A stretch of 64,000 bases of DNA from Sternotherus odoratus (lineage: Eukaryota; Chordata; Testudines; Kinosternidae). The DNA lies in assembly GCA_032164245.1 (NCBI GenBank), contig JAVMKO010000021.1, forward strand, positions 12,034,285 through 12,098,284, in the 5' to 3' direction. Positions 47,101 to 60,000 of the stretch are shown in pieces. The notes beneath the pieces are model-generated. The model had not been told where the DNA came from, made no database searches, and worked only from the letters and a program-made list of their open reading frames with translations. A program made the position numbers and the translations under genes. Within the stretch, counting starts at the first letter, position 1. Each line of letters opens with the position of its first letter.

Positions 47101-47364
47101 CTAGCTGAAGCATGTTTCCGACATCTACAACTGTAGAATATTGCACGCCAGCTCCTGACAAGCCGCAAATACAACAGCAGCATTGTTATGAGTTTATGAT
47201 AGCCAAGTGGTTTGCAGGCACTGAGGACAGGGAACAAAAGGATATTTGATTGACTGTAGGCAGCATCTTTTTCACGTTTGGGGTGCTTGCTTTACACCCC
47301 CCAAAGTATATCTAGAGAGAAACAGGAGCCAGAAGTAAGCGAAGCAACAGCAAAACAAATTCCC

Positions 47365-50300
47365 CTTTTATTTGCAAGAAATGTGGTTTAAAAAAAAATC
47401 GTTTTCCAGTCTTGATCCAAGTAACACGGCAATCAAACATCACGAAATTAAAGTTCAGACAGGATGGGCCGCCCCAGTGTACAGAACTAGTGAAAAATTA
47501 AGAGCAAACTATTTAAACCCAGATCTCACCATTTCATGAGATTCTGGCCTCTGACTCAAACATCTTTACTAAACACAAGTGTGTGTCTGAAGTACATTTA
47601 CACTGAAGAGTGAGGGAAGCAAAAGCAAATTCGGCTGATGGCTCATCTAACAGATGTCTCAGCTTTTAACTTCCACACATGGGTAACTTGTAGCCATAGT
47701 CTCTTTAATTGTGAAATTATAATGCAGAGCCATGCAGAAAACTTCTTATTGCAAGGTCAAACTAGGATCAGGGTACTTAGGTAACAAATGAGCAATATTA
47801 ATAATACCCTGTGGGCAGAGGAAAAGGCGTTAGAGGATTTGAAACTAATGCTTTCGTTGTACACACTCCTACCTCGGAGGAGGATCTTCTCTAACATGGG
47901 CTGTTGTCTTTTTCCAAGCAGACAATCTGCCCCCACCCTCTTCCACCCTAACGGAGATTTTTACACCAAGGCACCTAATGCTTCCACCTTCTGCTTGTCA
48001 GGGTTTTTCACTGATCTCTTGTCCCTTGATTAACATTAGATTTTCCTAGATTCCAAATTTACTTATGAAAACCTTTGCACACTTATCAGTGCACAGTGGG
48101 GCATGTGCATGTACATACTTCTTAGTAACCTCTGTTAGGGTGAAACAACGTAGAGGCACAAAGGGTTAATATTTGAAGTGCAGAAGAGGGTTTTTTGGGG
48201 GCTGCCTAGGGGGATGTTTCATGCAGAGGGGGACTAGTGCACAATAAAAGAATATTAATGGCAAGCAGGAAATTTAACTTTCGGGACTCGTGATCTGCAG
48301 TCATAAGCCTGCATTTGGAGGTGAAAAATGACCAAGGACAGGAAGCTCTCCCACCAAAACTTCTTAGCAAGGAGTCTGTAGCAGGCCTATTGCCTTCTGC
48401 AAACTGCAAGTCGTCTCCACGCCAGGCAGGAAACAACTATTCTCTCTACAGTGGTGCTGTCAGCCAACTAAAGCACTTCAGTGTAAGTGGCCAGTTCCCA
48501 CAGTGAAACAGGAGGAAGTAAAACCCCTCAGTTACACAAAGGTGCTGTCGAGTAATAGCTGGAGAGGTTTTAATGCTGTCCCCTTAGGTAACAGGAAGGC
48601 AGAGCGCCCGTTTAAGGGCAGACCATGCATCTCCTGTGAGGGGTACTGATCGCTGCAGCAAAAGAATCCCTGAAAGCTTCATTGCTGCAAACAGGCTGAG
48701 AATTCCCTGCAGGAGGACCTCCCCAGGAGGAAAGGGGAGTGACAGACTTCAAGTATGTGCCTAAGGGAGAAGATTAAAGGGATACCTACCATCAGTTTAA
48801 GAGAGTTTCATGGAGGACACTCTTCCAATAGGCTACAGTGCTACTCACAACAGTACATTTCAGACAGAAGTGTGATTTGTAACTTGACTGTGTCCCTTTA
48901 ACTGGAGAATTCTGGTGTTCCTTTCACCCTACGTGGCGGGGAAAAGGCAGGAGTGGATATGGGAGTTGGGGGGGTTCCATCACCTAGGTGGAGAAAGCCA
49001 GGCTGAGACCACCGCACGAGTATGGTGAGATGAACAGGAGCACACACATGGTGTATGGTAGAAGTGCAGTCTGCGCTATGAGGTGCACTATCAAGGGAGG
49101 TCAAGAACTACAGCTGGCCTAAGTCAATTGGGCAAAATGCTCATGTCTCATTAGCCAAGTCGAAATAAACACAGACTCCAACACTTGTGCCTAAGGAAGA
49201 CATCTGATTGCACGGAAACATGAAATTAGCAGCAGCCATGACTACATTCAATGGGGAACACTCCCTCAAATTAAACAGCGTCTTTAATCTTTATCTGGTT
49301 CAACACAAGTCAGTAGTGCAGCAACATAAATACAACATAGGAGTTTAAAGCTTTCTGCCTTTCAGTATCCCAAAAAGGAAGCCAATGAACCAAGTTACCA
49401 GTTTAATGAAACACGAAGAAAGGCCCTGAACTAAGAACTCATCCTAGAGGGGCAGAGGCATCTGACACCCTAGTGAAAAGGGCAAACGCTTGCCAAGGAT
49501 GGAGGTTTGGCTCAAGAAAGCAGCATGTGGAGACAGAAATGGCAATGGGTGGGAGCGTCACACAATCACTCAACTCCATATTGTCATCGACCGAGAGGGG
49601 CATGTAGTTCAGAACCACGCTGCCCCGCGAGGACACACTCCATGCTGCGATGGGCCTCTGGGAGCCACTTGCAGGTACTCGGGCAAAGAGGATGTGAATG
49701 GTCCCTGTTAATAAATTTGAAGTGTGCACGCCAACTGTTAGTCAAAACAATTCAATGCCAGGAGCACACGCAGGGCAACTCAACGACAACACGAGAAAAG
49801 GCTGCCGAGGTGCCAGCTGGAGGGGAACGTCCAGCCATCGGGGAGTGACGATATCCACCCATGTCTGTCTCTGACGTGCAAGTGTCTGAAGAAAGGACAG
49901 CGTCATGGCATCTTACAGTAGGGAGGGCGGTACTGATATTCTACAGTGCTACTGAGCACACGGTGAAGCGGTTCAGAAGCTGCACCATGTGCTGTGGAGC
50001 TAAATAAACACCTCAGGGCTTTGGAATTAAGCTATTAGTCACAGATACCCGAAAGGCAGGCTCTCTCCCCTGGGTCTGGTACAAACCAGGAACGGGGGGG
50101 CCCGTTCAGCTGGCTAGCACAGACTCTGGAGCTGGGCTGTTCACTCCAGCAACGCTTTCGGCATCTGGTTAGGTGCCATTTCGTCTCCATTCCCAGTGAC
50201 AAGACTAACAATTGAAAACAGTGACAATCCCCACCCCATAACCGTGAACCGAGTCAGCCCATTCTGGGGGAGCACGGTATTTTGAATGCCCCCCTCCCCC

Positions 50301-50849
50301 AGGCGGTGGGCTGGTGTGAAAGGACGGGGGGGGGGGGGCGATTTTTCAGCAGCTGAAGTAGCATGTGAGCTAGATTTGTGTTTCTTTTTTTAAAAGGTCA
50401 GTCAGTCAGTGTGCCGTCACTCTAGGAGGCTGAGGTGGTCTGATGGGAGCCCAAAGCCAGACCCTGACCCTCCTTCAGAGAGAAGAAACCTCCGGTGGGG
50501 AGCAGACGGAAGGGAATTTTGCCTCCATTGCAGTTTGAGGGGGGTGGGTCTGTGCTTTCACAGCTGTGGTAAGTGGTTCTGTCCCGTTGCATTCCAGACA
50601 CCAGGTAAGTCTGTATTTCACAGTTTCCTTTTCATCCCTTTGATTTCCCTTGAAGTCGGGATTCAAGTACAACCAGCTCTAGTCAAACAAAAAGAAACCC
50701 ACAAAAACAAAGGTTGTTTTCATGAAATAAGTTAGCAGCTTTGTCCTAACACGATCCAGCTGGTCTCCACGGGCCCCCCCAGGACAGGGGAATGGAGTTT
50801 CCCCCCCTCTTCTGCTCTGTCCCCGAGCTAAAGGTGACCTAGGGCTTGG
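47365..50849 (-). other. KIAA0319L: probable KIAA0319L 3' untranslated region
   Basis: About 3.5 kb after the stop codon with no recognised transposon and moderate GC, unlike the repeat-rich block to the left. The extent is inferred from the first AATAAA and the absence of repeats. Confidence 0.5.
47371..47376 (-). promoter_or_regulatory. KIAA0319L: candidate polyadenylation signal of KIAA0319L
   Basis: GCAAATAAAAGG on the - strand. It is the first AATAAA in the transcribed orientation that I found downstream of the KIAA0319L stop. The coordinate is good to within a base or two. Confidence 0.5.
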
Positions 50850-51037
50850 CTACAAGATCTCTTCCCTCTGGTTCTTCAGTTTGGGCAGCACCTGTCCATT
50901 GCGCAGGGAGCCATTCTGACTCCGGAGCAGCTTCCCTTTCTCTCGGTCCGGCCACGTGAAGATGGCTTCGTCGCTGTCCAGCTCCGATTCGGAGTGCATC
51001 AAGCTGGTGTTCAGGACCTGAGCTTTCTGTCTGCTGC
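50850..51037 (-). CDS. KIAA0319L: KIAA0319L terminal coding exon
   Basis: The acceptor is TTGCCTCCTTTTAAAG. It encodes SRQKAQVLNTSLMHSESELD, SDEAIFTWPDREKGKLLRSQ and the end KNQREEIL, with stop at 50850-50852. The acidic SESELDSDEA stretch is conserved and could be a casein kinase 2 target. Confidence 0.96.
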
Positions 51038-54000
51038 CTTTAAAAGGAGGCAAAGAGCATCCCACATTAGAAACACTTCCAACAGACTCAGGAACATACA
51101 CTCGAGAGAACAGGAGACGGGCTCGCAGGCTCACTCAGTGCTGCTATTAAGCACACGTCATCAGTCAAGAACTCCGCCGCGTCTCGCGGGGCTGTCCCCC
51201 AACTCCCGCCCGGAGACACCCAGCTTGCCAGACAACAAACCACCCCTGAATTTGTTTCAGGCACCATGACACAATCAGGATCCCACATGCCCGTTGAGAG
51301 GCTCCAGGACACAACATGCAGAGAAATTGGTGAGGTTGTCAGGGTGAGAGGCGTTCGGGGCTTTCACAGCTCACTGCCCTGGGGAGAGGGCACAGCCTAG
51401 ATACAGTTCTATTCGGGTTAGAGGCTCTAGTGAGGAGTAGACTGACAGACTATCCCTTCCTACTCCTACTCTTCGCCCTTCTCTAGCATCACTGCTTCTC
51501 CTCCGGCCTGCAAGGGAAGGAGGGTAAATTAACGGGCCAAATTAAGATTCAGTTCATGAGGGCGGAGGAGAGACGTGTTTACTGATACTGTCAACAGAGG
51601 AAATACTTAAATTTCAGCTTTTACTTTATGGTGAAATGCACCATTTGCTCTGGAAGTGGGAACGTTCCCACGTGTAACTGGGCAAATAGACGCTCTGCTT
51701 AGCAGACAACATCGGAAGCATCAAGGAAGGAATTTAGTTACCCGTGAAAACGAGAGTTTGAGGTACATTTGCCAGAGCGACAGTGGCACAATAAGCCCTT
51801 TGTTTGGTGTTAAGGCTCTTCAGGTAAGGCTCTAGTTGCTGGAGTGTCAGACATAACTGGGGTGGGCATGTTATGGGAGGGGACCCCCCCTTCCTTCAAT
51901 GGCATTCAAACGTGAGCTTTCAGGATGCACTGCTCCCAACGGAATGATCTGCTCAGCAGTCAGAGCAATGCCCTCCATGGCTGTCATTAGGCACCGTTCA
52001 CTTTGCTGGAACGCCATGAAGTAGGAGAACACCAGGATGAACAATTATTTTCAGCTGGCAAAGGAAGATGAAGGACTATTTTCCATGCACTGTTAAAACC
52101 TCTCCCTTCCATACGAACAGTAGGTGAAGAGTCTCATTGGCACGAATTATTTTAAGAGCTGAAGTATCTCTCACTCTTTGGCGGGTGTGTGTAAGTTCTA
52201 CACATGCTTTGCAACCTCCTCCTCCTCCCCTCAGCCATATCCTCCCGCAGCAGTGATTTGGTGCACGTGTTCCCCAGATACAAACACCATTTCTAGATCA
52301 CCCGCATCCTGCCTAACAAATGTAGCCAATTCTGGGGTGGAGGGGGACAACCAGCTAGATGCACTAGGTGAGGCTGGGGGTGGGGTGGGAAATACTGGCC
52401 CAGGACACAGGAGAAATCCTGTCCTGGTGAGAAAGGCCAATGGATTCTGTGTTTACACAGAGCATACACAACTTGGGTTTTTAGAAGGTCTTGTTCCCAC
52501 GTGGGACATCAGCTTTCCTAGCCAGCATGGCAGGCTTTCAAACCTGTGATCCCAAGGAATCGAGAGGTTTAAAAACTCGCTGCTTAGACCCCCTTCCCAC
52601 CCCAATTCATTCTCACACTACAGATATGAGAACCTCCCGGCACACGGCCCCACGGCCGAGTTGTCCTAGGGCAGCGACAAGAGGGAACAATTTGACACAG
52701 ACTCTTGGGATATTTTTAAATGGACATTTTAGGCTGGAGGATTTGGGGGGAGGGAGAAGATCACAGAGCCTATCGTCAGAAGAACAGACCAGGCTGTGCA
52801 GGTGCATGGTCCCCAGGGCTTTTTGAGAAGTCCAACTACTTCCTGCTGTTTGTTGGCCAGTCCAAACCCAATAGGCCGCTCCATTTCTCAGCTGCAACCC
52901 GGATATGTCAGGGTCTCAGCTCTGGGATCCAGCCGAGAGGTTTAATGAGGTTTTTATCCTGCTAGAGAGGAGTAAGCATGTTCAAATAAAGACCCAAGAA
53001 TTGAGCCCCGAACTCTTTACAGAAATAACTTTTCTTTTTGTCCATCTCTTCGCTGCTTGGATCTGACTGGGTTCAGAACTGGAAGTACCATGTGCTTTTT
53101 GTAATGGGACAGAAGCTGGAAATACCAGGACAGAGATTAGAGTTTAGGCAGTTTCCAGCCTCTCTTCTAGACCAAAGAGGTTTTGATGCTTTGACTAAGT
53201 GACCAGTCTTTAGATCTGAAGCAAAAGCCCAGCCCTTCTTAGCACTGTCATCATCACTCAATACCATGCTAGTTTCACACTGCGATTTTACATCTGCAGG
53301 AGTGGGATTTCCCGTGTCAGCATTCTGCAAGCGTTATGTTCTTCCTCTCGCGTTTTACCTGCTTTGAGGTTTGGTTTCAACTCCAGACTCTCTTGATCTG
53401 TGGCATCCAGAATCTTGTATTTGCTTTTCCTCTTGGGTTTTCCTTTCCGCCTGGAGGGGGAGGAGGAAAAAAGTTAGATTGAAGTTCATACCTAGACAGA
53501 CACAGATAGGAAAAGATCTAAACGTAAGAGCTGTGTAACTTGCTTCCAGTTTTATCCATAGGAGAGGACACTGTATTAATAACTTTGGTCACACAATTTT
53601 ATGTTATTCGAAATCTTGCATCCAAATTGAACCTCAAGTTCTAGGATCTTTTTGTTTCACCTGTACCCCTCTTCCCTACTCTCCCCTCATTACACCATTG
53701 TTCATACTCCATTCTTTCTAAATTGGCAACAAGTGACACACTTTTAGATATGGGAATAACAGAGGCCTCTGTAACGTGACCTGCTTAGACTGTCCATTTG
53801 GATGGCTGGTCTCAGGAGGCAGTTACACATATGGAAGCGTGAGAGATGCAGGTTTAAGGGCTCGGTTATTACCTCTTACAGCAGCAGGCCACAGTCCAGG
53901 ATAAGATTCCAAAGGCAACGACAATGACAAAGGACGCAATGATCACATACAGCACACTCCATTCTGTGACCAAAAAACCCAAGAGAGACACAACTTAGCA

Positions 54001-57000
54001 TCTCACGCCATTCGCGGCTTGGACTTTAGGTGACCCTCCCGTAGAAGGTCAGTCGTAACAAAGAGGGAACCCCCATCACTCAATAGCATGAAGGAGACCA
54101 GCATTCTATTGCCAGCTCTAGCACTAACTTCTCTAGGGAGCCTACATATTTCAGACCGGATTTCCAGGCCCTCTCTCTGCTCGTGTGTCTGCTGCCCATG
54201 CCACTTGCAAGACACTTCTCACTATGTATTAACTTATTAAAACGTGAGTGCTCTGTGGCAGGGAAGCACCAGTCTGGTTTAACTGTGAATTCTGCTTCTG
54301 TGGCATAATCGCACAAAAGGTTAGCATTAGACTTCCTTGAATGGAGGCAGAAGCATGGGCAGCGGGTCCACTTTGCTGTCTGAGCCGGGGAAAGGACCGG
54401 GGTGCGAGCTGTATGTTGAAAATGGACTTCTCTTTTCCTCAGAGTATATCATGAGGGCTCTGGAGATCAGCTTCCCTACTAAATAGTCACTGATCGGGAT
54501 CAGGACCCTGCTCCTGCTCCCATTAAAATCAAGGAGAGTTTTTCCATTAACCACATTGGGCCGCAAATCAGGTAACTGGATGTTAGGAAAAACCCAGCTG
54601 AATTAACGCTGGCAGACAACTCCTCCGCATGGCCACGGGCTTCACGCACCATCTGTTCAACTAGGCAGCACTCAGCTCCTTTCATGCAGCCCTCTTCAAG
54701 AAAGGAAATCACTCCCCCTCCACCCCCCCTAGATTGCACATACCACAGTTACTCTCGCCCTCCCCCATCTGCACTTTGATGAAGTTCTCCATCCAGAAAG
54801 GGTCACAGATGCAGCGCTTGGTGAAGGAGTCGCAGCGCCCATGCTCGGAGCAATTCAGCTGGCATGCTGTGGACAGGAATGGCCGAGAGTGAAGTTAGAC
54901 TGAGACTTCGATAGCACATGATTGAGAACTTGTAGAGTATAAAAGAAAAAACCAGCCAATAGAGTAAAGTTCCTGAGCTGCCCACGCCCACGAGGATCAA
55001 ACTTGAATCCACTCTCCCAATAAGTATCTTTTTCCTTTTCTCACCGGCCTGTGAAACCAACCTGATTTCTTAAGAAAACCAAGCTCCATTTCTCTCTAGA
55101 TCAAATACTAGAGCTGAAAACAGACCAGCTGTGTCTGAGCTGCTCCAGACCCACTGAGAAAGTGAAGGATAATTAACTCTCTCCCGCGGTGGCTTTAGCA
55201 GAGATGGATGCGAAGTGTCTCTTCTTTTTCAAGCACATGAAGCAGAGAGCAAAGCTTCCCTGTGGTGCTGCAGTGCTCTCCCATAAACAGGACAAAAGGG
55301 AAGTGGCAGGTTCGTAGCACAGCTTCCCTGTAGAAGGAATGGGGATGCATTCGTGATAATCACCCTCTTGGCCAACACTGGGGATTGAACCTCGCAGCTC
55401 CCAATCTAAAAGCACAAGTGTCTACGAACTTCAGCTAAAGAATCAGGCTCCCAAAGTGAACTGTAATAGGCTCTGTGGAGGAGACCCAGGTGGTGGTTGT
55501 GGGTGGGGGGAAAAGGGACACACACACGTCACACTCACTGCCCAGTGGTGACACTTTGATTTACTATTCGCGCTAGACCTAGAATATTTTCTTGGGGGAG
55601 GGATGATAGAAGGGGATAACAGCCCTTGCCAGCCCCCCTGGTCCCACAAGCGTCTCTAGAGGGAGATGAACAGATGTTAGCTCCTTCCAGCATTACTCCT
55701 ACTTACTGACTGTATTAATTTCTAGTGCTCGGAAGATGAGGAAGTCCGACTGCTGCTTCCGGAGTTCACTATTGAGCGTCCACGCTACATCGTGCCCTTT
55801 GAAGATCTGATGGGGCGGTTGGTTCTGCACAAAGAACACCATCTTTGTGCTGCAAATCAGACATGAGAAAACGTTACCAAGAGAATCCGGCCAGAATTAC
55901 ATGTCAGCTGGTCATCACTACATTCCAGAAAGACAGTAAACAGACATTCCCCTGGGTCACAGAACACAAAGCAAGATCATGCAAATCTTGCTCTGGGGAA
56001 ACTCTCATTTTCCCTTATAAACTGAGTATGGTAGATAGCCATGGAGGTAAACACAGGACCTCACAAAGCCATGTTCTGAGTCATGTGGTACAAGAGAACT
56101 GCACTTTTTTAGAGTTCTTTTCACACTGTCCATTTACTTAATTGATGCTTTACTTGTAACAGCCAAATATATATTGATTAGAAAAAACTCCTTACTCCCC
56201 TGCTCAGTGGAAGAATGGTGACAACTAGGTTCAAGGCAGAGATGAAAAAAAATACTGTCAGAACTAAAACCATCGGCTCATCCATTTCTTGGCTCATTTA
56301 ATATTTGCCACGGACAATGGGCTGCTCTGCTTTTACAGTGGTCTCAGGTAAGAGTGGGTGTGCAGGAATGAATAGAAGGCTGCAAGTCAAGAAAGTGCAA
56401 GGTCTAATCCTATATCTCCCACTGACTTGCTGTGTGACCTTGAGCATTTAACTCTGTCTCTGGGTACGTCTACACTACCCGCTGTAGAGAGACTATTCCC
56501 CAAGGATGGAGTGCTGAAGTCAAGCTGGTATTTTAATGCCTAGGCAGGTTAGTCAGGTTATACAAGCTGCCGATAAGCTTCAGAGAATTCACCCAGTTAG
56601 CGACGTACTGAGCCCAATAGCTTGTATTTGACGAAAGCATCTCTTTAGCATGTATCTTAGAAATTCTTCCTAACCTTCAAAACCATCACGTTACTTTCCA
56701 ATCTGAACCTTGTCACAGATTCCCCCTGATCAACCGAATGAAGGACCAAACCCAGCAGCAAGCAGGACTTGGCTTTTGGAAAGTAACTGCTAATCTCCAG
56801 AGCTGCATGGACACGGATACCTATCTGACCACTCACATTCACAAATCCTAGTCAACTAAGAACATACACTTTAAGCAGCATCTCAGTATGCCATCATCAT
56901 CCATTCGGATTCCCCCTGGAGAGCGAATCTTGCTTTAGTATCCCCTTGTGCAGCCCCCCTCCATCGCTCCTACCTCTGCTCTGTGTACGGCTGGATCTTT

Positions 57001-60000
57001 TGTACGGTAATGTCCGAGTCCAGGACCCCCAGCAGAACGCCTATCTGACGGATTAACATACCCTTCTGCCTTTCCGTCAGCTGGCTGACATTAACATCCA
57101 GTATCATCTCCACAAGATTGTTTTTCCTTGGATCTGGGGAGAACACAGAACAAGATCGTGCAGATCCTTAAGGGCTTCCAATGACAGAGTGGGTGAAAAA
57201 AATCTTAATTTTTAATACCTCCCTAGAATACTTTTATTTGGGACACAAAGTGCAGCATCTACTAGCGAGAGGATAATAGAGATGACAATCTTTATGCATA
57301 ATGGGCAAGTAGGTCGGCTCTTTGCAGTGGAATTCTCCACATGGGGAATGGACTAACACCTTCAAAGACTATACAAAACCAGAATTGTTTCCCTCCCACA
57401 ATTTGACACGGGTCTTCTCCCTAGCTGAGTCAAGAGCTCATCACTAAAACATCAGGAAATCCCACATGCAGAAGGATGAGCATAGGCGACCAGTGAATGA
57501 AATAGCTTGTCCAGAGTCTAATGTTCATCAGGCATAACGTTCCACATCATTTAATCAGCTCCCTCTGATTTCATGTTCTGACTTTTCCTGCTCTTGATAG
57601 ATTTTGGCACAGTCCAAATACAGACACACAACTTTCCTGCAGCCAATTCTGTCATTTCAGAGCATGCATCAGGGCACAGAGTCCGTAAACACAATCTACA
57701 AAGAGAATCCTTCCCTGTTACTAAGATCCTGGGTATTGCAACCTTCTTTTGCCATTGCCAGGAAAGGTGCACTCAGGGCAGGATACCCCAGTTTAGAAAG
57801 AACCTCCATGGTGCAAAGAGCAAGAGGACTCACCGGCTTTGACTTCCACTGTGGTCCTATCTGCATCACTCTCCCCTTTGGCATCCGTCACTTTCAGGTG
57901 GAACGTGTATGTCCCTTCCACAAGGTTGGAGAGGAAAAGCACCGGATGGTGGTCTGAATTATTTAACACCTCCTGGGAATTTGAACAAAATGAATACTAA
58001 CAAACAAACAAGGCCACTGAAGATTTGACCCTCTATACAGCAGCATCACTCCACACCAATCAGTGTGCAGAAACCAATGTTAGAAGCCATTTGCCAAAGA
58101 GTCTAGCATCTTCCATACTCGCGCAATGCTGCACATTCCCATTACAGAGACCACGCTTGCAGCACTCACCCCAGCCGCAGGACTCCCCTCGTCCCGGGTC
58201 CACAGGTAGCTGACAATTCCCTTATCATCCCAGGATTTGGATCCATCCAGGGCTGCTGTGTTTGTAGGCAGGGTGATGACAACATTCCCAGCAATCTTTG
58301 CAACTGGTGGCTTGTTCATCTCTAAACATGAAAAATGGTTACAATAATTTGTTAGAGCTCAAGTGTAGCATGGGGTGTTGTGTTGTGGGCATCCATAACT
58401 TGCAGGGGCTAGTTCAAGTCCTTTTCATTTCAGTTGAAGTCCCCTCATTCTTGTATTAAGAGACAGGGAGAATAAAAGTTCCTGATCTCCCTTTCTCTAG
58501 GCCATTTGTTATTTTATAGGCTTGTGTCATGTTCCCTTACAGTCCTTTCTAAACTAAATTAAATAAATGGAGACATACCAATCTCCTAGAACTGGAAGAC
58601 CTTGAAGGTCATCGAGTCCAGTCCCCTGCCTACACTAGCAGGATCGAGTACTGTCCCCTGACAGATTTTTTGCCCCAGATCCCTAAATGGCCCCCTCAAG
58701 GATTGAACTCACAACCCTGGGTTTAGCAGGCCAATGCTCAAACCACTGAGCTATCCCTCCCCCCTAAACACTCCCATGTTTTTCAATCTCTTTTCAAATG
58801 AGAGTTTTTCAAGGCCCCTAGCCTCTCGTCCTCTTACTATTGTTATTTATTTGTATTATCATAGTTCCTAAGATGGACCAGAACCCCACTCTGCTAGGGG
58901 CTGGACAAACAGAACAAAAAAAGTTGTTGCCCTTCTCTGAACCCCCTCCAACTCCAATATCCTTTCTGACAGGGGGTTACCAGTGCAGACTCCAGTATGC
59001 CAGGCGAGGACAAACCACTGCTTTGTATAATGACATTAGAACACTTCCCCTATTCTTCTCCATCCTGTTCCTTAGGGCTGGTCTTCACTCGCGCGGCGCG
59101 GGAGCGATCTTCTGGCGATCGATTTATCGATCGCCCCGGGCGCCCCCTTCGACTCCGGAACTCCAGCTTGCCGGGAGGCGCAAGCTGGAGTCGACGGGGG
59201 AGCGCGCCGCTGACCGCCGCCGCTGTGGGGACGGCAGGTAAGTCGGCGGCAGATACGCAAACTTCAGCTACGTGATTCACGTAGCTGAAGTTGCGTAGCT
59301 GCCGTCGATCCCCCACCCCAGTGAGGACAAGCCCATAGGCACTTTGTCTTTTATTTTTTTAAGCACAGCTGCACACTGGGCTTCACTGATTGCCCAGGTC
59401 TTTCTTCTGATGTTACAGTTCATTCCTGAGCACAACTGGACACACCTTCTTTGACAATGACATTAACTGAGCTCTGGCTCTGCAAGCTCCTTTCATCTTT
59501 GACAGTCAGTGTGAATTCGTATGTTCCAACCTGAAGCCCAGTTACGGTGGTAATGCTGCTGTTGGCATTCTCCAATTTTACACCATCCGGGCCCCTAGCC
59601 AAAACAAAAGAACGTTAGTCTGTCCCTATGGACCTGGTATCGGGTCTCATACCAATGCACAGGGGAGTTAAACAATACCAGTAAGTGTATTTACCAGTTA
59701 CCTCAGCAGGAGACAAGATACCTGAGCATATAAAGAAAATTCATTTCTTTCAAACTCAAGCAATAAGACACTAAAATGGGCAAATCCTACATACAGTATA
59801 TTCTGTACAGTCTCGGGGGGGTCTAGTGCAAATCAAATGTTGTGCCAAACACTCCCCAGGCCAAAAGTGCTTTATTAGTATTTACTGAATGCAGACGACT
59901 GCTAGAAAAAACAGCTGCATGGTAACTGCACAATGAGCAAACAACTGTGAAAATATTATAGCAATTACAGCTCTTTTTACAATAGAAACTTAGCACACAG

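Larger units (their letters stand above)
34030..47364. other. GC-rich intergenic block between ISG12 copy B and KIAA0319L
   Basis: I find no exon chain with recognisable protein content. The many open frames above 150 codons (for example 36055-36636, 38430-39152 and 40127-41086 on the - strand) overlap frames on the other strand, run through C-runs and CA repeats, and show no domain. Recognised contents are MIR-type SINEs, transposon relics, microsatellites and two TATA-like sites, listed separately. An unrecognised lineage-specific gene cannot be ruled out. Confidence 0.6.

Noticed and set aside
58695..58765. tRNA gene
   Set aside because: The A- and B-box-like sequence continues directly into a SINE body and has no complete cloverleaf, so it is a tRNA-derived SINE head.
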